Source of the DNA: Mesostigma viride
Lineage: Eukaryota > Streptophyta > Mesostigmatophyceae > Mesostigmatales > Mesostigmataceae
DNA: 64,000 nucleotides
Direction: 5' to 3'
Assembly (NCBI GenBank): GCA_009746045.1
Contig: RPFO01001543.1
Coordinates: 16,001 to 80,000 of the forward strand
The stretch's first letter is position 1, and each line of letters opens with the position of its first letter. Below are positions 11,529-23,282 of this stretch, piece by piece. The position numbers and the translations under genes were made by a program. The notes under the pieces were generated by a model. It was not told the DNA's origin and did not search any database. It was given only the letters and a program-made list of their open reading frames with translations.

Positions 11529-12540
11529 AGATAGATCTAGTTGTAATTATTTTGTCGTACTATCTCTTGTTAACGTTGGCGGCTGGTTATGTTTAAATAA
11601 GAGGCATGCCTCTATCAAGATAAATTAATTTTGGAGGCGAGTTTCTATTGCATGGCGTAAATGTGTAGCTAGTATTGTACGACAACATGTCAAGGGTGAC
11701 GCAAAGTACTGAAGTCGTGGAAGTGTCAGAGATAGCTGGAAAAGGGCGACCCAGCGCGACGCGAAGTCCTGATTGGTAGTACTGTATGATGGTACGTGTT
11801 GGACGGAATTTCCTGTCAGCGATGCATCCTGCGTTGTACTTGAGTGTGGAAAAGAGCCATTAACTGCGTCGCGGTGTGCTGTGGCTAGCTAACTTATTCT
11901 TCGCCGCCGGATTGCACTGTCGATGAGTGTCGATGGTCGTCGATGAACCCAATGCAAGGGCTCCATGTACGAAAGAAGTAGAATAGGGTGCGGAGGCGTG
12001 GGGGAACAAACTTGGCAGGTTGCAGAACTTGTATCCCGGCGACACCACGTCAAGCAGACCGCAGGTAGTCAGTAAGAGAGCCCTGGCTCACGACTTGAGA
12101 TTTTGAGAACTGGGGACAACCTAGTCGGGGAAAAAATGTCTAATCCGAAAATCTGGTCGCGATGAAAAGAATGCATGCCTGCGATGGTAACCATCGTGTT
12201 TCGTGGGTAATATTGATGCAGGAAGAAGCGTTTAGTACTGGCAATGAAAATAACTCCCACTGCGACTGTTCGCTGATCACAAGTTATTCCAAGGTCTCTA
12301 TCTGGCCACATCCAGGCGGTTCTTACAACTTCTCATGCAGAGCTCTGCGGCTAAGTTGCAGAGCTCTGCATGAAAGCTTACTAGCTAAGGCATGCAATCG
12401 TGTAAGGAAAAACGTTCAAGCAGCTAAAAAACCCTATCATTATTAAAAACCCTACTATCACCAAATGCTACAGCTCCGCGGCAACAGTGTACAGTGGGGT
12501 GGACCGCAATTGGACACCTGCCGGGAGCGAGTTGCGCCGG
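11529..12540. other. Intergenic region between convergent genes
   Basis: No coding region is recognised. The 3' ends of the kinase (+) and the histidine kinase (-) face each other across about 1.3 kb. A short inverted repeat, GCAGAGCTCTGC, occurs twice near 12338-12370. Confidence 0.6.
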
Positions 12541-15500
12541 CTACCGCTTATTGGCGTTAATGTTGGTCTGCGCCAGCGAGTTGAGAGGGTGGGGAGGCGG
12601 CTGGAAGCTGCCCCGCATGCAGGCGGTGATGATGTCCTGCAACTTGGTGATATCCACCGGCTTGGGCAGGTACCCTGACATTCCCGCCTGCAGGCACTTG
12701 GTCTGGGCTTCCTCCACCGTGTTGGCGGAGAGGGCGATGATGGGCACGTGCAACCGTCCCAAGGATGTCTCCAGCTCGCGGATCCTGCGCGTCGCCGTGT
12801 AGCCATCCATGACAGGCACTGGCAGAAGGGGAGAGGAGGCGAGGGGTGGTGTAATGGGAGCGTTGGGGGTGGGGTTGGCGTGGGGTATAGAGTCATTGGG
12901 GGGGTGAGAGGACAACATGCGAGCAGATTATTACTATCAAGGAGACAGCCAGCGCAGCGCTGATTATTACTATGGGCGCTCGACCGTACATAGTCATGTT
13001 GCAATCCATAAGGATGCGTTAGTCTGAATACACGTGCTACACACACTGTAAAGGCATGGTAGGCATACTCTCGAGACACTATACGCATACAAGCCAGGCC
13101 TGCACTGCTAGTCTCATGTATACAGAAAATGCACTGCGAACATAACATACTGTAACAGTACTGTATAACACTGTAGGATCCTGCAAACTGATGTAAGCAT
13201 ATGCTGCAAGCATGGCAGCGTACATGACACAGTTGCGCACGTACTGTTGCAGTCCATAAGCACGCAGGACCATGCATTGGTGGCGAGCGCGTCCACCGCC
13301 AGCTGGCCATTTGAGACGAGCAGAAAGTCGGTCACGCCCAGCTTGGTCAGCACGTGCTTCAGGAGGACCTGGTTGAACTTGTTGTCCTGGTTTGTGGCAC
13401 AAAAGTTCATCGAAAATTCATTGGCAAAGCGGGTACAACACGCGGGCACGACACAGCGCAAGGGGTGCAGGCATACGTGAGAGGTGTGGCACAAATTGGG
13501 GGTTGCGGGCGACCTGCACCAACCACACGAACGCCAGCCACCTGAGGGGTTTGCCTTGCGACAATATCAATTAGGGCAACCAAGGCAAACCCACGAGAAT
13601 GGAAGCCAGGCACCATTGGCTGCCTTGCGGCCCTTTTAATGAGGGCTGCAGAAACAAAGGAAGAAGAAAGAGCCGGAGAGAGGGGAGAGAGGGAGAGAGT
13701 GCCCACGAGGGTCATGGGAGGGCAAGCCAATTTTACAGCACTTTTGGAAAACCGCAGCACCATGGGGGTTAAGGTACTGAAAGCTGCAGAACCGTGGAGG
13801 GGAAGAGGTACTGGACGGCAAGCGTGAGGTGACAGGACAGGAACCACGGCTTTCTGTGTGTCTCGCAGGGGAGGGGGGGGGGGGGGGGGGGAAGGCTCAC
13901 CTCCGCCACAAGGATCTTGGCCGACGCGAGCGGGTTCCCGCCCCCGCTTGCACTTGCGGTCACCGTCGCAGGTGCCCCTTGCACAGGTGTCACCGCCGCG
14001 CTCCACAGCGGCATGTTCCCTCCCGCACTGTCGCCACCCCCGCCGCCGCCCCCCATACCCCGTACTGTCGCGGACCCTAGCGGAGAGCCCAGCTCGGCCC
14101 CCTTGCCTCCGTCACTGTCCGCCGGCACATACTGAGGGCCCGGCTGGCCCTCATGTGCTGACGAGTCCACGCCCTTTTGCGCCGTGGTGTCCACGCCATT
14201 TTGCGCCGAGGTTTCCAGGGGGGCAGCCATCCCGACTGAGCTGGCACTGGTGTACGAAAAGCTCCCTTGGCTACTACACATGCGCGCGAACGGGCCGGCA
14301 GGCACGGGGGCGAATTTGTTGAACAAATGAGAGGCCGACTTGAATTCCACCATCGCGAACGGCAAGTCCTCCGTGCCGCCGCTAGCCGTCCACCCGCTGC
14401 CCCCCCCATTATCCTTACCTTGTGCCGCATCGGCTCCAAGGGATGACACTTCCCCCGAGGTGGCTCCGTCACCTTCCTCGGCAGCATTATTAAACGGGTC
14501 GACCCGAGGGCGGTCGCAGTGAACTCCCGGAGTGGCCGAGATCGCGGTAGCGGACGCCAGCAGGGCGAGCAGCCGCCACGGGTGCAGCGGATGCCGCATG
14601 CACGCCATGCGCGACCGCTCCCACGCGACCAAGCTCTCGGGCGCCATCCTGGACACCCGCCGGATGCAGTCCTTGAGATTCTTGCTGCTGGCGCCCATGA
14701 CCCACACCAGGGGGCACCCGACCGGGAGCCGCTTCACAATGTCCTCCATCACCAGGTACTTGGGGGGAGCCAGCGAGGACACGGGCCCATTGTCCGACAT
14801 TCCCGTCGTGCGCCGGCTCCCGTTGAACTCCGTGTGCTGATAACCGTCGTGACCCGAATTCCACATGCCATCGCCGGACTGCCTGCCGACCCTGCTTCCG
14901 CAGCTGCCACAGCTGGGTTCTCCTGACCCCATGGTGCTCCCGCCCCTCGGCAGGTCCAGTAGGTCCAGGGACGTAGACAGCGGATCGTCACTGCTGTCGA
15001 GGTCAAACTCGGTCCCTGTCAGGACAACGCTGGGTGGGCTCGGGGGTATGCGCAACGCCAGGCCGGGCGATGGGGCCAGGAATGCCGTGTCAATGATAGC
15101 CATCAAGTAATCCTGATCACCTTCTACGGCACCATAATCCTGCTCCCTGCCACCACGTAGCCTGTCCTGCTGCCATTTCCCATCGCCCATCGGCCCACGA
15201 GGGGCATCCTCAGAACCCTGGGGACGAATGCCACCGCCGTCACCCTCACCCGGGCCACGGTCGCAGAGGGCATCACGCCGGCACACGCGTGCCGCTTGGG
15301 CGGGGTCAAACCCTTCCGCTGCCGACCACAGAGCCCCACCCGCCGCCTCGCCTCGTGGCGAGAGGGCATGACACGGCAAACGCGGGTCCCCAACAAACTG
15401 GGAGGGCCCGCTCCCATTTGCCAACAAATGGCTGTCCTCACCTGCATTGGTTCCATTCATGCACGGAGTTGGTTCCACCAACGCTGGTCCACAGGTCGTT

Positions 15501-18500
15501 GCTATCAAACCGCTCGCTGGCATTGCCCCCCACATGCCCACCCCTCCACCCACTCCCAATTGCGACGGGAGAAGGGCATCGAGTTCGACTGAGCTGCCGG
15601 CCTCAACGACCAGGAGCCCCTTGGTGCGCAGCCAACGAGAGACCGAGTCACGCTCGGCAGGACCCACCAGCGCCAGCAAGACCCTGTCAGGTCTCGTGAC
15701 GCCCCGGCCGCTGCCCTGACTCCCGGATGCGAGCAACACACCGCTGGTAGCGGCCACATGGCCATTCCCCTGCAGCGCGTGGTCGGTGGCCTCAGTGGCT
15801 GGCTTGCTACCGCCGTTGCAGAGGAAGCTCGTCTGACACGTGAGCCGCCGGGTGAAATCCGTGGCTTCCGGGTCCCCGTGCGTCTCGGTCGCGCCAGGTG
15901 TCACGTCCGGGTGCAGGACAAGCGACAGCAAGGACTCATCGTCACGGCCAGCATGGTGATGGATGGCATCTGCACAAGTAACGGGGGGGGGGGCTGCACC
16001 AGACTTGCCGCCCGGGTGGTGACGCCCCTGGGAGACCACTCCCCCAAAACCGCTGGATGGGGGGCATCCCGCCATACCCCCCCCTTGGATGGGATTGCTG
16101 TTGACATGGGGGAAGAGAGGGAGGATGTTGAGGGTCACCTGCGCCAAGTCCTTCTCGCGCGTGGCAGCATGGCCGTCGGGGCCACTACCCACGTTGCCAA
16201 TCGACGCGACCGCCGAGGGCAGCTCCAGTGTGGGATTGGTCCCCCCTGCCCCCGGGTTCAGACACTGCCGGTCGCCGTCACTAACGCCCTTGCCACCATC
16301 CAACAGCAAGGGGGCCACCGTCGGCGAATCGACCAAGGTCGTAGAAGGATCCTGACACGAGATGCGCAGCCGTTGCGGGAGGCAGCCGCCAATTGCCGAC
16401 GAGAAGTATCGGCCCAGCGTGGAGCCGTGGAGGCGGGCTGACGTGGCGGCAGCCGGCTGGCCATGGACGGGGAGGCCGCGCCCTTTCCCCGGGATAACTG
16501 GGTCGGCCGGCGACGCTGGGGACAAGACACTCACACGTGGGTCCGTGACCGGGCTCGCCAAGACACCCTTGAAGAAGTCGCTGACGAGGTGGGAGCGCCA
16601 CAGGCTTCCTTCCCCCTTGCCATCGTGTCCCGCCTCCACCTCGATCGCTTTCGCTTCCGCGTGGCCCATGGCGACGCCAAGTGGCGCCGCCGCAAGACCC
16701 TGCCGCACGACGGCCATCCACGCGGCCTCCTGATCCTGGGCCACGCGCACGGCCAGGGTGAGCTCGACGCGCGCGCCGGGCCCGTCCTTGTGCACAAAGT
16801 GGATGTCGCCGCCCATCTTGTGGACGATGCGGCGCACGATGGACAGGCCCAAGCCAGTCCCGCCGTGCGTACGGGTAGTGCTGGCGTCTGCTTGGACGAA
16901 ATCCTCAAACACGCTCTCCCACCTGAGGTGTGTGTGTGTGTGTGTGTGTGTGTTTTGGGAGGGGGTGTTGCCATGCCATAGGACAAATCGCAGGAACGGG
17001 GGATCAGACCCCAAGTCGATAAAAAACTCGAACACACTCTCCCAGCTAGATGCAAGACTCGAACACACTCTCCCAGCTACCCGCCGCGCACGGGGCATCC
17101 CATGATGCGGGGGGGGAGGGGGGGGCATCGCCATGCCATGCCATGCCATGCCATGCCATGCCATGCCATGCCATGCCATGCCATGCCATGCCATCCCATC
17201 CCATGCCATGCCATGCCATGCCATGCCATGCCATGCCATGCCATGCCATGCCATGCCATGCCATGCCATGCCATGCCATGCCATGCCATGCCATGCCATG
17301 CCATGCCATGCCATGCCATGCCATGCCATGCCATGCCATGCCATGCCATGCGGGCAGCTTGAAGCAAAAGGAGGCAGATGCCGCAAGGGAGACGGGTGCT
17401 GGCACCATATGCACGAGGGAGGGTCCAACATGTATGTAAAATATCATCCAAACTAAAAAACAGCCTGCCTGTCTGGCTGTAACTCAACAAGGTTAGTTTG
17501 CGAAAATAGCCACTTGTTCATGGACTCACTTCTCCTGCGGCAGGCCCGTGCCGGTGTCCTCCACCGCAATCAACAACTGCAGCTCTTCCCCCAGCTGCGC
17601 CCCACCGCTCCCGTGAGGCGACACAGGCAGCAAGCCATGGGCGGATGAGTCCCTGGGCCCCACCGCTGGGTGCACCACGACCGATGATGGCAACGAGAAG
17701 TGGGAACCACCCTTTGAGGCCGGGATACGCCCCTTGCCACTGCACAGCCATCTAATGCTGGACATCCTGCCCGCACAACAGCTGGAAAGCCAGCGGAGGG
17801 GACCGCCAAGGATGCGGCCGCAGGGTCCTTTGTACTGGCGCACGGTCAGGGTCAGGGGGCGGTGGGGCCCCGCGTGGCCTTTCCCGCTGCCATTGGCTAC
17901 TGGTTTCTTGGGCTGGGCCGGCGCGGCATCCAGGCTGACGGCGATGTGGCCGCTGCGGGTGAAGCGGACGGAATTCGAGAGCAGGTTCATGAAGACCTGA
18001 CGGGGAGGGGGGCAGAGGGGGAGGGGGGAGGGCACGCACCGGCGTGAAAGGTTGTGGCACAAACAGGTTCGTGAGTGGGTGGACAGGGGAGGGGGGGGGG
18101 GGGGGGGGAGGGAATAAAAAACACCGGGTGCAATCGACTATCTACTACCATGTGCGTGAAGCACATGCTTGAGGAACCAAAGTGATCTAATTGTGAGACT
18201 TGGTCAACACGAAACCGACGCCCTCCGCAGAACCGCCCTCGGCAGGGAACCCCAGCCCGGCAAATTTGGAGGGCACATGGAGGGCACACCATGACCATCT
18301 GCATATCGGTATACATCGCCCTAGCCCACGCACAGGTAAGGTATTACCATGTGTGCAGCCGCAGTAACCGCAGAAGAAGCGCACAAATAGCGCAGCTCAA
18401 AGCCCAACTAGGAGGGTAGCAAATGCACGTCTTCATTGTTAATCGGCATGCCTCCCACTTGCCGCTACATGTGTCGCACACAACTATCACTTCTCAAGAC

Positions 18501-21500
18501 AACCAACATAAGGCAACACACACACCACCTGCTCGAAGTGGGAAAGGGGACTGGGGACACTAACCATTCATGCCCCTTACCCACCTGCTTGATGCAAGCG
18601 ATCCTCCCCCCCCTTACCCCCTTTCCCCCCCTCCCCCTCACCTGCTTGACACAAAAAGCTCTCCCTCACCCTCACCTGCTTGACACAGGAAAACTCTCCC
18701 TCCTCTTCACTTGCTTAACGCAAAACATTCTCCCCCTCACCTCACCTGTGTGATGCAAAGAACCCCCCCCCACACACACACCTGCTTGACACAAAGAACG
18801 TCCCCCCTTCCTCACCTGCTTGATGCGGAAGGCATCGCCGACCACAAAGCGCGGGCACCGGTCGGTCATGGTCAGCACGATCTCCACATGCGGAAACAGC
18901 TTCATCGCAAACAGGTTGACGACACTCTCCAGCAGCTCTTGGAGGTCCACCGGGACGGCCTCCAGGTCAAAGTGGCCATTGCGCATTTTCTCCAAATCCA
19001 GCACATCGTTGACGACTGGTTGGGGGGAGTAAACAAGAAGAAGTGAAGGGGGCAGGAAAGGAAAAGTGAAGTGGGCAGCGAGGGCAAGGACAAACGGTGG
19101 GAGGTTAGAGTGGCCGCTGCGCATCTTCTCTACATCCAGCACGTCGTTGAATCCTGGTGGCAGAAGGCCCATGGGAAGATGGAAACAGGAAGAAGGAAAG
19201 GGAAAGGAGAAGGGACCAGCCAGAAATACAAGTATGATTATGAATGTGGACCAAGGTGGTATATATAATGATGAATGTGGACCAAGGAAATATAAGTATG
19301 ATGATGAATGTGGACCAAGGTGGTATATATTATTATGAATGTGAACCAAGGAAATGTTAAGTGTGATTATGAATGTGGACCAAGGTGGTATATATTATTA
19401 TGAATGTGGACCAAGGGCAGAAGGTCACACGTTGCCATTGTGAATCTCTTTGTGACGAATCCCTTTATGGTCCCAGCACACGTGCACGATGGGTGAGAGG
19501 AAGAAACAGAAAAGAAACGGAAAAGGAGTCCAGTGAGGGCAACCAGGAAGGGCAAGCACAGCAAGGAATGCCAGATCAATTGAATTATGAGTTGGTGATA
19601 TTTGGTGTTGATTGATATTATTTGGTGGCCAGCGGGAGAGCAGATGTGACAAGACCGAAGGGCGGGAACAGCAAGGAAAGAAGGCGGTCATAGTCATAGC
19701 GGGGACCAGGCCACACGAAACAGGAACTAGGCCACTTGCTTCATGGTATACTTACTTTATTTTATACTTTCACTGCAATCGTTTGAAACACTGGACCATG
19801 CACGCACGGTGCGGCAACGTACTGCTCTATTAGGAGCTAGCCCATTTGCGTTACGATGTTTGTAGCAACAACACTGTTAAGAAGTCTACAAAAACATCAC
19901 AAATATCAACTGTAGTATTATGTGAATACCATGAATATGATATTGTTTATACTTATTAACTGTTTATTACATTTGGGTTGGGCACGCACTGCACAGCAGG
20001 ATGTGATAGGAACCAAAAGGGTGGCATCACCACATCCGCTATGGCATCCCCCGTAGCAGGAACGGGGTCGCACACGCACCGTGCAGCAGCATACTGGCGG
20101 ACGTGCGCGCAAAGGTGGCGTACTCCATGGCCGACGCGGAGTGCTGGGCGCTGCCATACTCGTTGATGAGCAGGTCCAGGAAGCCCTGCACCGCCGTCAG
20201 CGCTGGCAGAGGGGGGGGGAGAGAAGGTGCCCGACGCCGTGGGTAAGGGGGAAAGGAGGCACGCCGCATTGGAGGGAGGGACGCGGGGAGGGGATGGCAA
20301 CAAGGGGGTTGTGTGAGCCGATGCAGGCAAAAAAGAACAGAGGAACGAAAGTGCGGAACAGGAGGATGGAAAATGGAGGGAGCGGGGGGGGGGGGGGGGA
20401 GAGGGAGAGGGAGCAGGAAAAGCGCATGTAATTGAGGGTTAAACCAAGAGATGACAAGTGAGTTTTGTGCGCATGCGAGTCGCGACCGCCCCTGGACAAC
20501 ATGGGGGTGGACAACATTGGAGGTGGGCAAGAAAGGGGACAGCGCCACCGAGCCCACCCCATTCATGCGTGGGGAAGGATCTCAAGGCAGCTCCGTGCAT
20601 TCCAACCGTGGGCGGTGCTTACTGAATGGATGTGATGCAAAGGCATAACCCCCCCGCCCATGCGAGCGCCCCTCTCCCAGGCAGCAGGGAGATCCCACTC
20701 GTACAGCCCATCGCACGTACGGCCCATTGCACAAACGGCCCATCGCACAAACTCCATGACACTCGTGCATGCATGCGTGATGCGCACCTCGTGACACACG
20801 TCGGCAAGTTAGCATAATATCCCTGATGCCCGCACTCGATGCGATCTGAGGCACATCACTCCCACGCGTGGGCATCTCCTGGGGCATACCACCCTGTGCC
20901 GGTTGGCGCCGTGTCGATATCGCGACCGCGACGCCACCCTTGCACCCTCATTCATCCTCAGGCGTGCGCATCTCGTGGGGCATGTCAACCCATTGTACAC
21001 ACCAACACACAGATTCCACGCATGGTTCTAAAGGAACCCACGCATTGTTCTAAAGGAACCCACGCATTGTTCTAAAGGAACCCACGCATTGTTCTAAAGG
21101 AACCCACGCATTGTTCTAAAGGAACCCACGCATTGTTCTAAAGGAACCCACGCATTGTTCTAAAGGAACCCACGCATGGCTCTAAAGGAACCCACGCATG
21201 GCTCTAAAGGAACCCACGCATTGTTCTAAAGGAACCCACGCATTGTTCTAAAGGAACCCACGCATTGTTCTAAAGGAACCCACGCATTGTTCTAAAGGAA
21301 CCCACGCATTGTTCTAAAGGAACCCACGCATTGTTCTAAAGGAACCCACGCATTGTTCTAAAGGAACCCACGCATTGTTCTAAAGGAACCCACGCATGGC
21401 TCTAAAGGAACCCACGCATTGTTCTAAAGGAACCCACGCATTGTTCTAAAGGATTCCACGCATTGTTCTAAAGGAACCCACGCATGGTTCTAAAGGAACC

Positions 21501-23282
21501 CACGCATGGTTCTAAAGGAACCCACGCATGGTTCTAAAGGAACCCACGCCCCCTTCACTCACGTGTGCGCATCTCATGGGACATGTTGGCGAGGAACAGC
21601 CCCTTGGCCTGGCACGCAGCCTCAGCCTCAACTTTGCTCTCCAGCAGCTCTTTGCGCAGCGTCCGCTCCAGCACGAGCTTGCGCATCAGCCGCCCCATGA
21701 GCAGCGCCGCGAGCACAAACACCAGCAGCAGCATGACGAGGAGGAGCGTGAAGTAGAGCCGGTCGGTGCTGTCCAGCCGGGCGAGCGAGGTCGACTCAGG
21801 GGTGACGACCACCAGCACGAAATGGGTGCCCTCGATCTGTGTCAACAGCGCGTCGATCAGCTGCACCGTACCGTTCAACTTGAGGTGGTCCACGCTAATG
21901 CTCGCGCCCGCGGCTGCCAGGGTGCCCGCGCTCATGGGTGCGGGGCCGTACCTTCCAACCAGCGCTGCGCTGGCAAACCGGATCGCGGCGTCCTCGCTGG
22001 ATGCCCCAGGGAGCTTCGAACTCGCCGTGCGGACCTTCCCGTGGCTCGCGGCGATCAGCATACCGTCCAGGTCCAGAACAAACATGCGGGAACCGCATGC
22101 ATATGCGAAGAACTGGCCGTTGCGCCGCGTCTCCTGGCCCGCCCCGTGCCCGCAATCCTGAGTAAAGTCAGACAGCTGCTTGCTAAGCGCGGTGGTCGAG
22201 AAGCTGACCCCCAAGACCGTCTCCTTGGGCCCCGCGCGCCCAAACCGGGTGGCAGGGACCTTGGCCGGCGTCATCAGGTAGGCGTTCACGCCGTACCGGT
22301 CGGCCGCATCGCCATCGTTGGCGGTGGTCGTCAGCAGGTTGCCGCCGTAGCGGACTAGCATGCGCACCCAGGGGACATCAAAGAACGAAACCGTTTCGAC
22401 CATGGTGAAGTTTGGCGGGGGGAGCAAGCACGACGCCCCCGACGACATGGTCACATAATGGTGATCGGGGGCGGAGGGGGGCGGCGGCGGTGCATCTATG
22501 GGCAGGGCCGACTCCATGACACCATCTGAATCAGTCACCCCCGCTTGCGCCTCCCCCCCACTCCCACTCGGCTCATAACCCCGCGACCAGACCTCGTTCG
22601 ACGCCACCGTCAGGTAGCACCCAGGCGCCGGCACGCAGCCCTCGTTCCATGTGAGCGGGGGTGTCTGGAGCACCGGCTGCCCTCTCTCGTCAGTGATGCT
22701 CCCAACAGTCTCACCCAACGGCTGCGACAGGTTGCTAGGCAGGTCCGGCGCCCCTCCGCACGCGTTCCCCCGGTCTGTATACCCGTAGTTCTTCTCGCTC
22801 CGCGGGACCATGTCTGCGCACATGCATTGCTCCGGCACGCAGTGGTGCCAGGTGGAGCTGATTGGGACCATCCACCCGTACACGATCACGCGGCGGGGGT
22901 TCACCACGTACGACACCTTTAACTCGAGATGGGAGCTGCCCACGAACCGCCGGTACGACAAGGCCCCCGTCTCCCATGTGACCCCCAGGCGGCCTGCGCC
23001 GGCAGGGAACGCGGACATGAGCGCCCACGTGGCCGCACGCATGTGGTCGAGCCAGTGGGGCTGGAAGGGGTCACCCGCGACGTCGGACGTGGTCACCAAG
23101 TGCCGCAGGTACTCCATTGTGGACCTGAAATCGTGGAAGTAGAGCAGGAGCAGCTCGCGCACCGTCGACAGGTGGCCATCCCGCGCCTCACGGGACAGTT
23201 CGCTGGCGGCGGTGTTCACGATCGTGGTGTAGTGGAGCCAGATAAAGATGATGATTACGATGAGGGCCAGGTAGACCGTGCC
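12541..23282 (-). CDS. Hybrid sensor histidine kinase, at least 7 exons, 5' end incomplete
   Basis: Membrane sensor that autophosphorylates on His and passes phosphate to its own receiver Asp. Exons, minus strand, 5' to 3': 23282-21563, 20202-20080, 19015-18816, 17996-17530, 16922-13901, 13386-13245, 12818-12541. All are GT-AG and in phase (1983 aa). Numbered from the first visible residue: TM1 about 3-20; an extracytoplasmic domain of about 480 residues, perhaps Cache-like but not firmly recognised; TM2 about 508-529; H-box NMSHEMRT/P with H569 split by an intron; HisKA helix VVNDVLDLEKMRNG; N-box NLLSNSVRFT (N689); G1 DTGTGLP (828-834); G2 GGTGLGLSI (857-865); an unusually long disordered linker of about 900 residues; and a receiver with ILVAE/DN (1840-1846), phospho-acceptor D1889, S1922 and K1944. 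The first visible exon opens with an acceptor and lacks a start codon, so one or more 5' exons are missing. Confidence 0.9.
12926..12973. repeat. Terminal-motif fragment between 12-bp direct repeats, last intron
   Basis: GATTATTACTAT occurs at about 12926 and 12962 and brackets CAAGGAGACAGCCAGCGCAG. The bracketed piece is a one-mismatch copy of the terminal motif found at 29249, 30214 and 55649. It looks like a tiny insertion or excision remnant with a target duplication. Confidence 0.6.
12996..13022 (-). repeat. Echo of the receiver-exon end and donor
   Basis: On the minus strand ATCCTTATGGATTGCAACATG echoes the exon end CTTATGGACTGCAACA/GTACGT at 13245. It encodes a near-copy of LMDCN, the phospho-acceptor box, some 240 bp inside the following intron. 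Confidence 0.65.
16929..16954. repeat. (TG)n tract beside the G2-box exon acceptor
   Basis: A dinucleotide run of about 12 units sits a few bases upstream of the acceptor at 16923. On the coding strand it is (CA)n followed by CCTCAG. Confidence 0.9.
17027..17078 (-). repeat. Two echoes of the G2-exon 5' edge
   Basis: On the minus strand CTGGGAGAGTGTGTTCGAG occurs at 17047-17027 and 17078-17058. It repeats the true exon start GTGGGAGAGCGTGTTTGAG (WESVFE) at 16922. Both carry an AG just upstream, so they are potential alternative acceptors in the intron. Confidence 0.75.
17128..17351. repeat. (CCATG)n pentanucleotide microsatellite
   Basis: About 44 units with one internal pair of CCATC variants near 17193-17204. 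It lies within an intron of the histidine kinase. The long MAWHG-type ORFs across it are artefacts of the repeat. Confidence 0.95.
18582..18812 (-). repeat. Six tandem echoes of an exon end plus 5' splice site
   Basis: The true exon end is ATCAAGCAG/GTGAGG (18816/18815). Downstream in the intron, on the minus strand, related strings such as GTCAAGCAGGTGAGG recur near 18787, 18751, 18716, 18681, 18647 and 18590. Spacing is about 34-36 bp, with a wider last step. Most retain a GTGAG or GTGTG donor. Confidence 0.8.
19101..19163 (-). repeat. Decayed duplicate of the HisKA exon start with its acceptor
   Basis: The minus strand reads CCAG/GATTCAACGACGTGCTGG and translates to FNDVLDVEKMRSGHSNL, against the true exon VVNDVLDLEKMRNGHFDL at 19015. 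Similarity stops after about 50 bp. It lies about 100 bp upstream in the preceding intron and could be skipped, or used as a mutually exclusive exon start. Confidence 0.8.
19225..19420. repeat. AT-rich tandem repeat, intron of histidine kinase
   Basis: GAATGTGGACCAAGG recurs six times at 30-36 bp spacing, alternating between GGTATATAT and AAATATAAG tails. This suggests a dimeric unit of about 65 bp. Confidence 0.85.
20768..20995 (-). repeat. Three decayed echoes of the H-box exon end
   Basis: The true exon end reads ACATGTCCCATGAGATGCGC plus ACAC and then GTGAGT at 21562. Minus-strand echoes lie at about 20988-20957 (ACATGCCCCACGAGATGCGC), 20892-20860 (ATGCCCCAGGAGATGCCCAC) and 20805-20770 (ACGTGTGTCACGAGGTGCGC). 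The first and last still translate to MPHEMRT and VCHEVRI. Confidence 0.75.
21018..21550. repeat. 22-bp minisatellite, about 24 copies
   Basis: The unit is CACGCATTGTTCTAAAGGAA plus CC, with GCATGGCTC and GCATGGTTC variants. It ends about 10 bp inside the donor of the H-box exon, so the intron is largely built of it. Confidence 0.95.

Noticed and set aside
13769-17431. Single 1220-codon ORF as the gene model
   Set aside because: It runs through the (CCATG)n intron and past the donor at 13900. The exon 16922-13901 with GT-AG junctions completes the kinase and receiver motifs, so the extra parts are intron.
17046-17490. Long ORFs of MAWHG or HAMPC repeats across (CCATG)n
   Set aside because: They arise from a pentanucleotide repeat open in several frames on both strands and lie within an intron of the histidine kinase.
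21018-21550. 22-bp array considered as CRISPR
   Set aside because: Direct head-to-tail minisatellite without spacers, within an intron.
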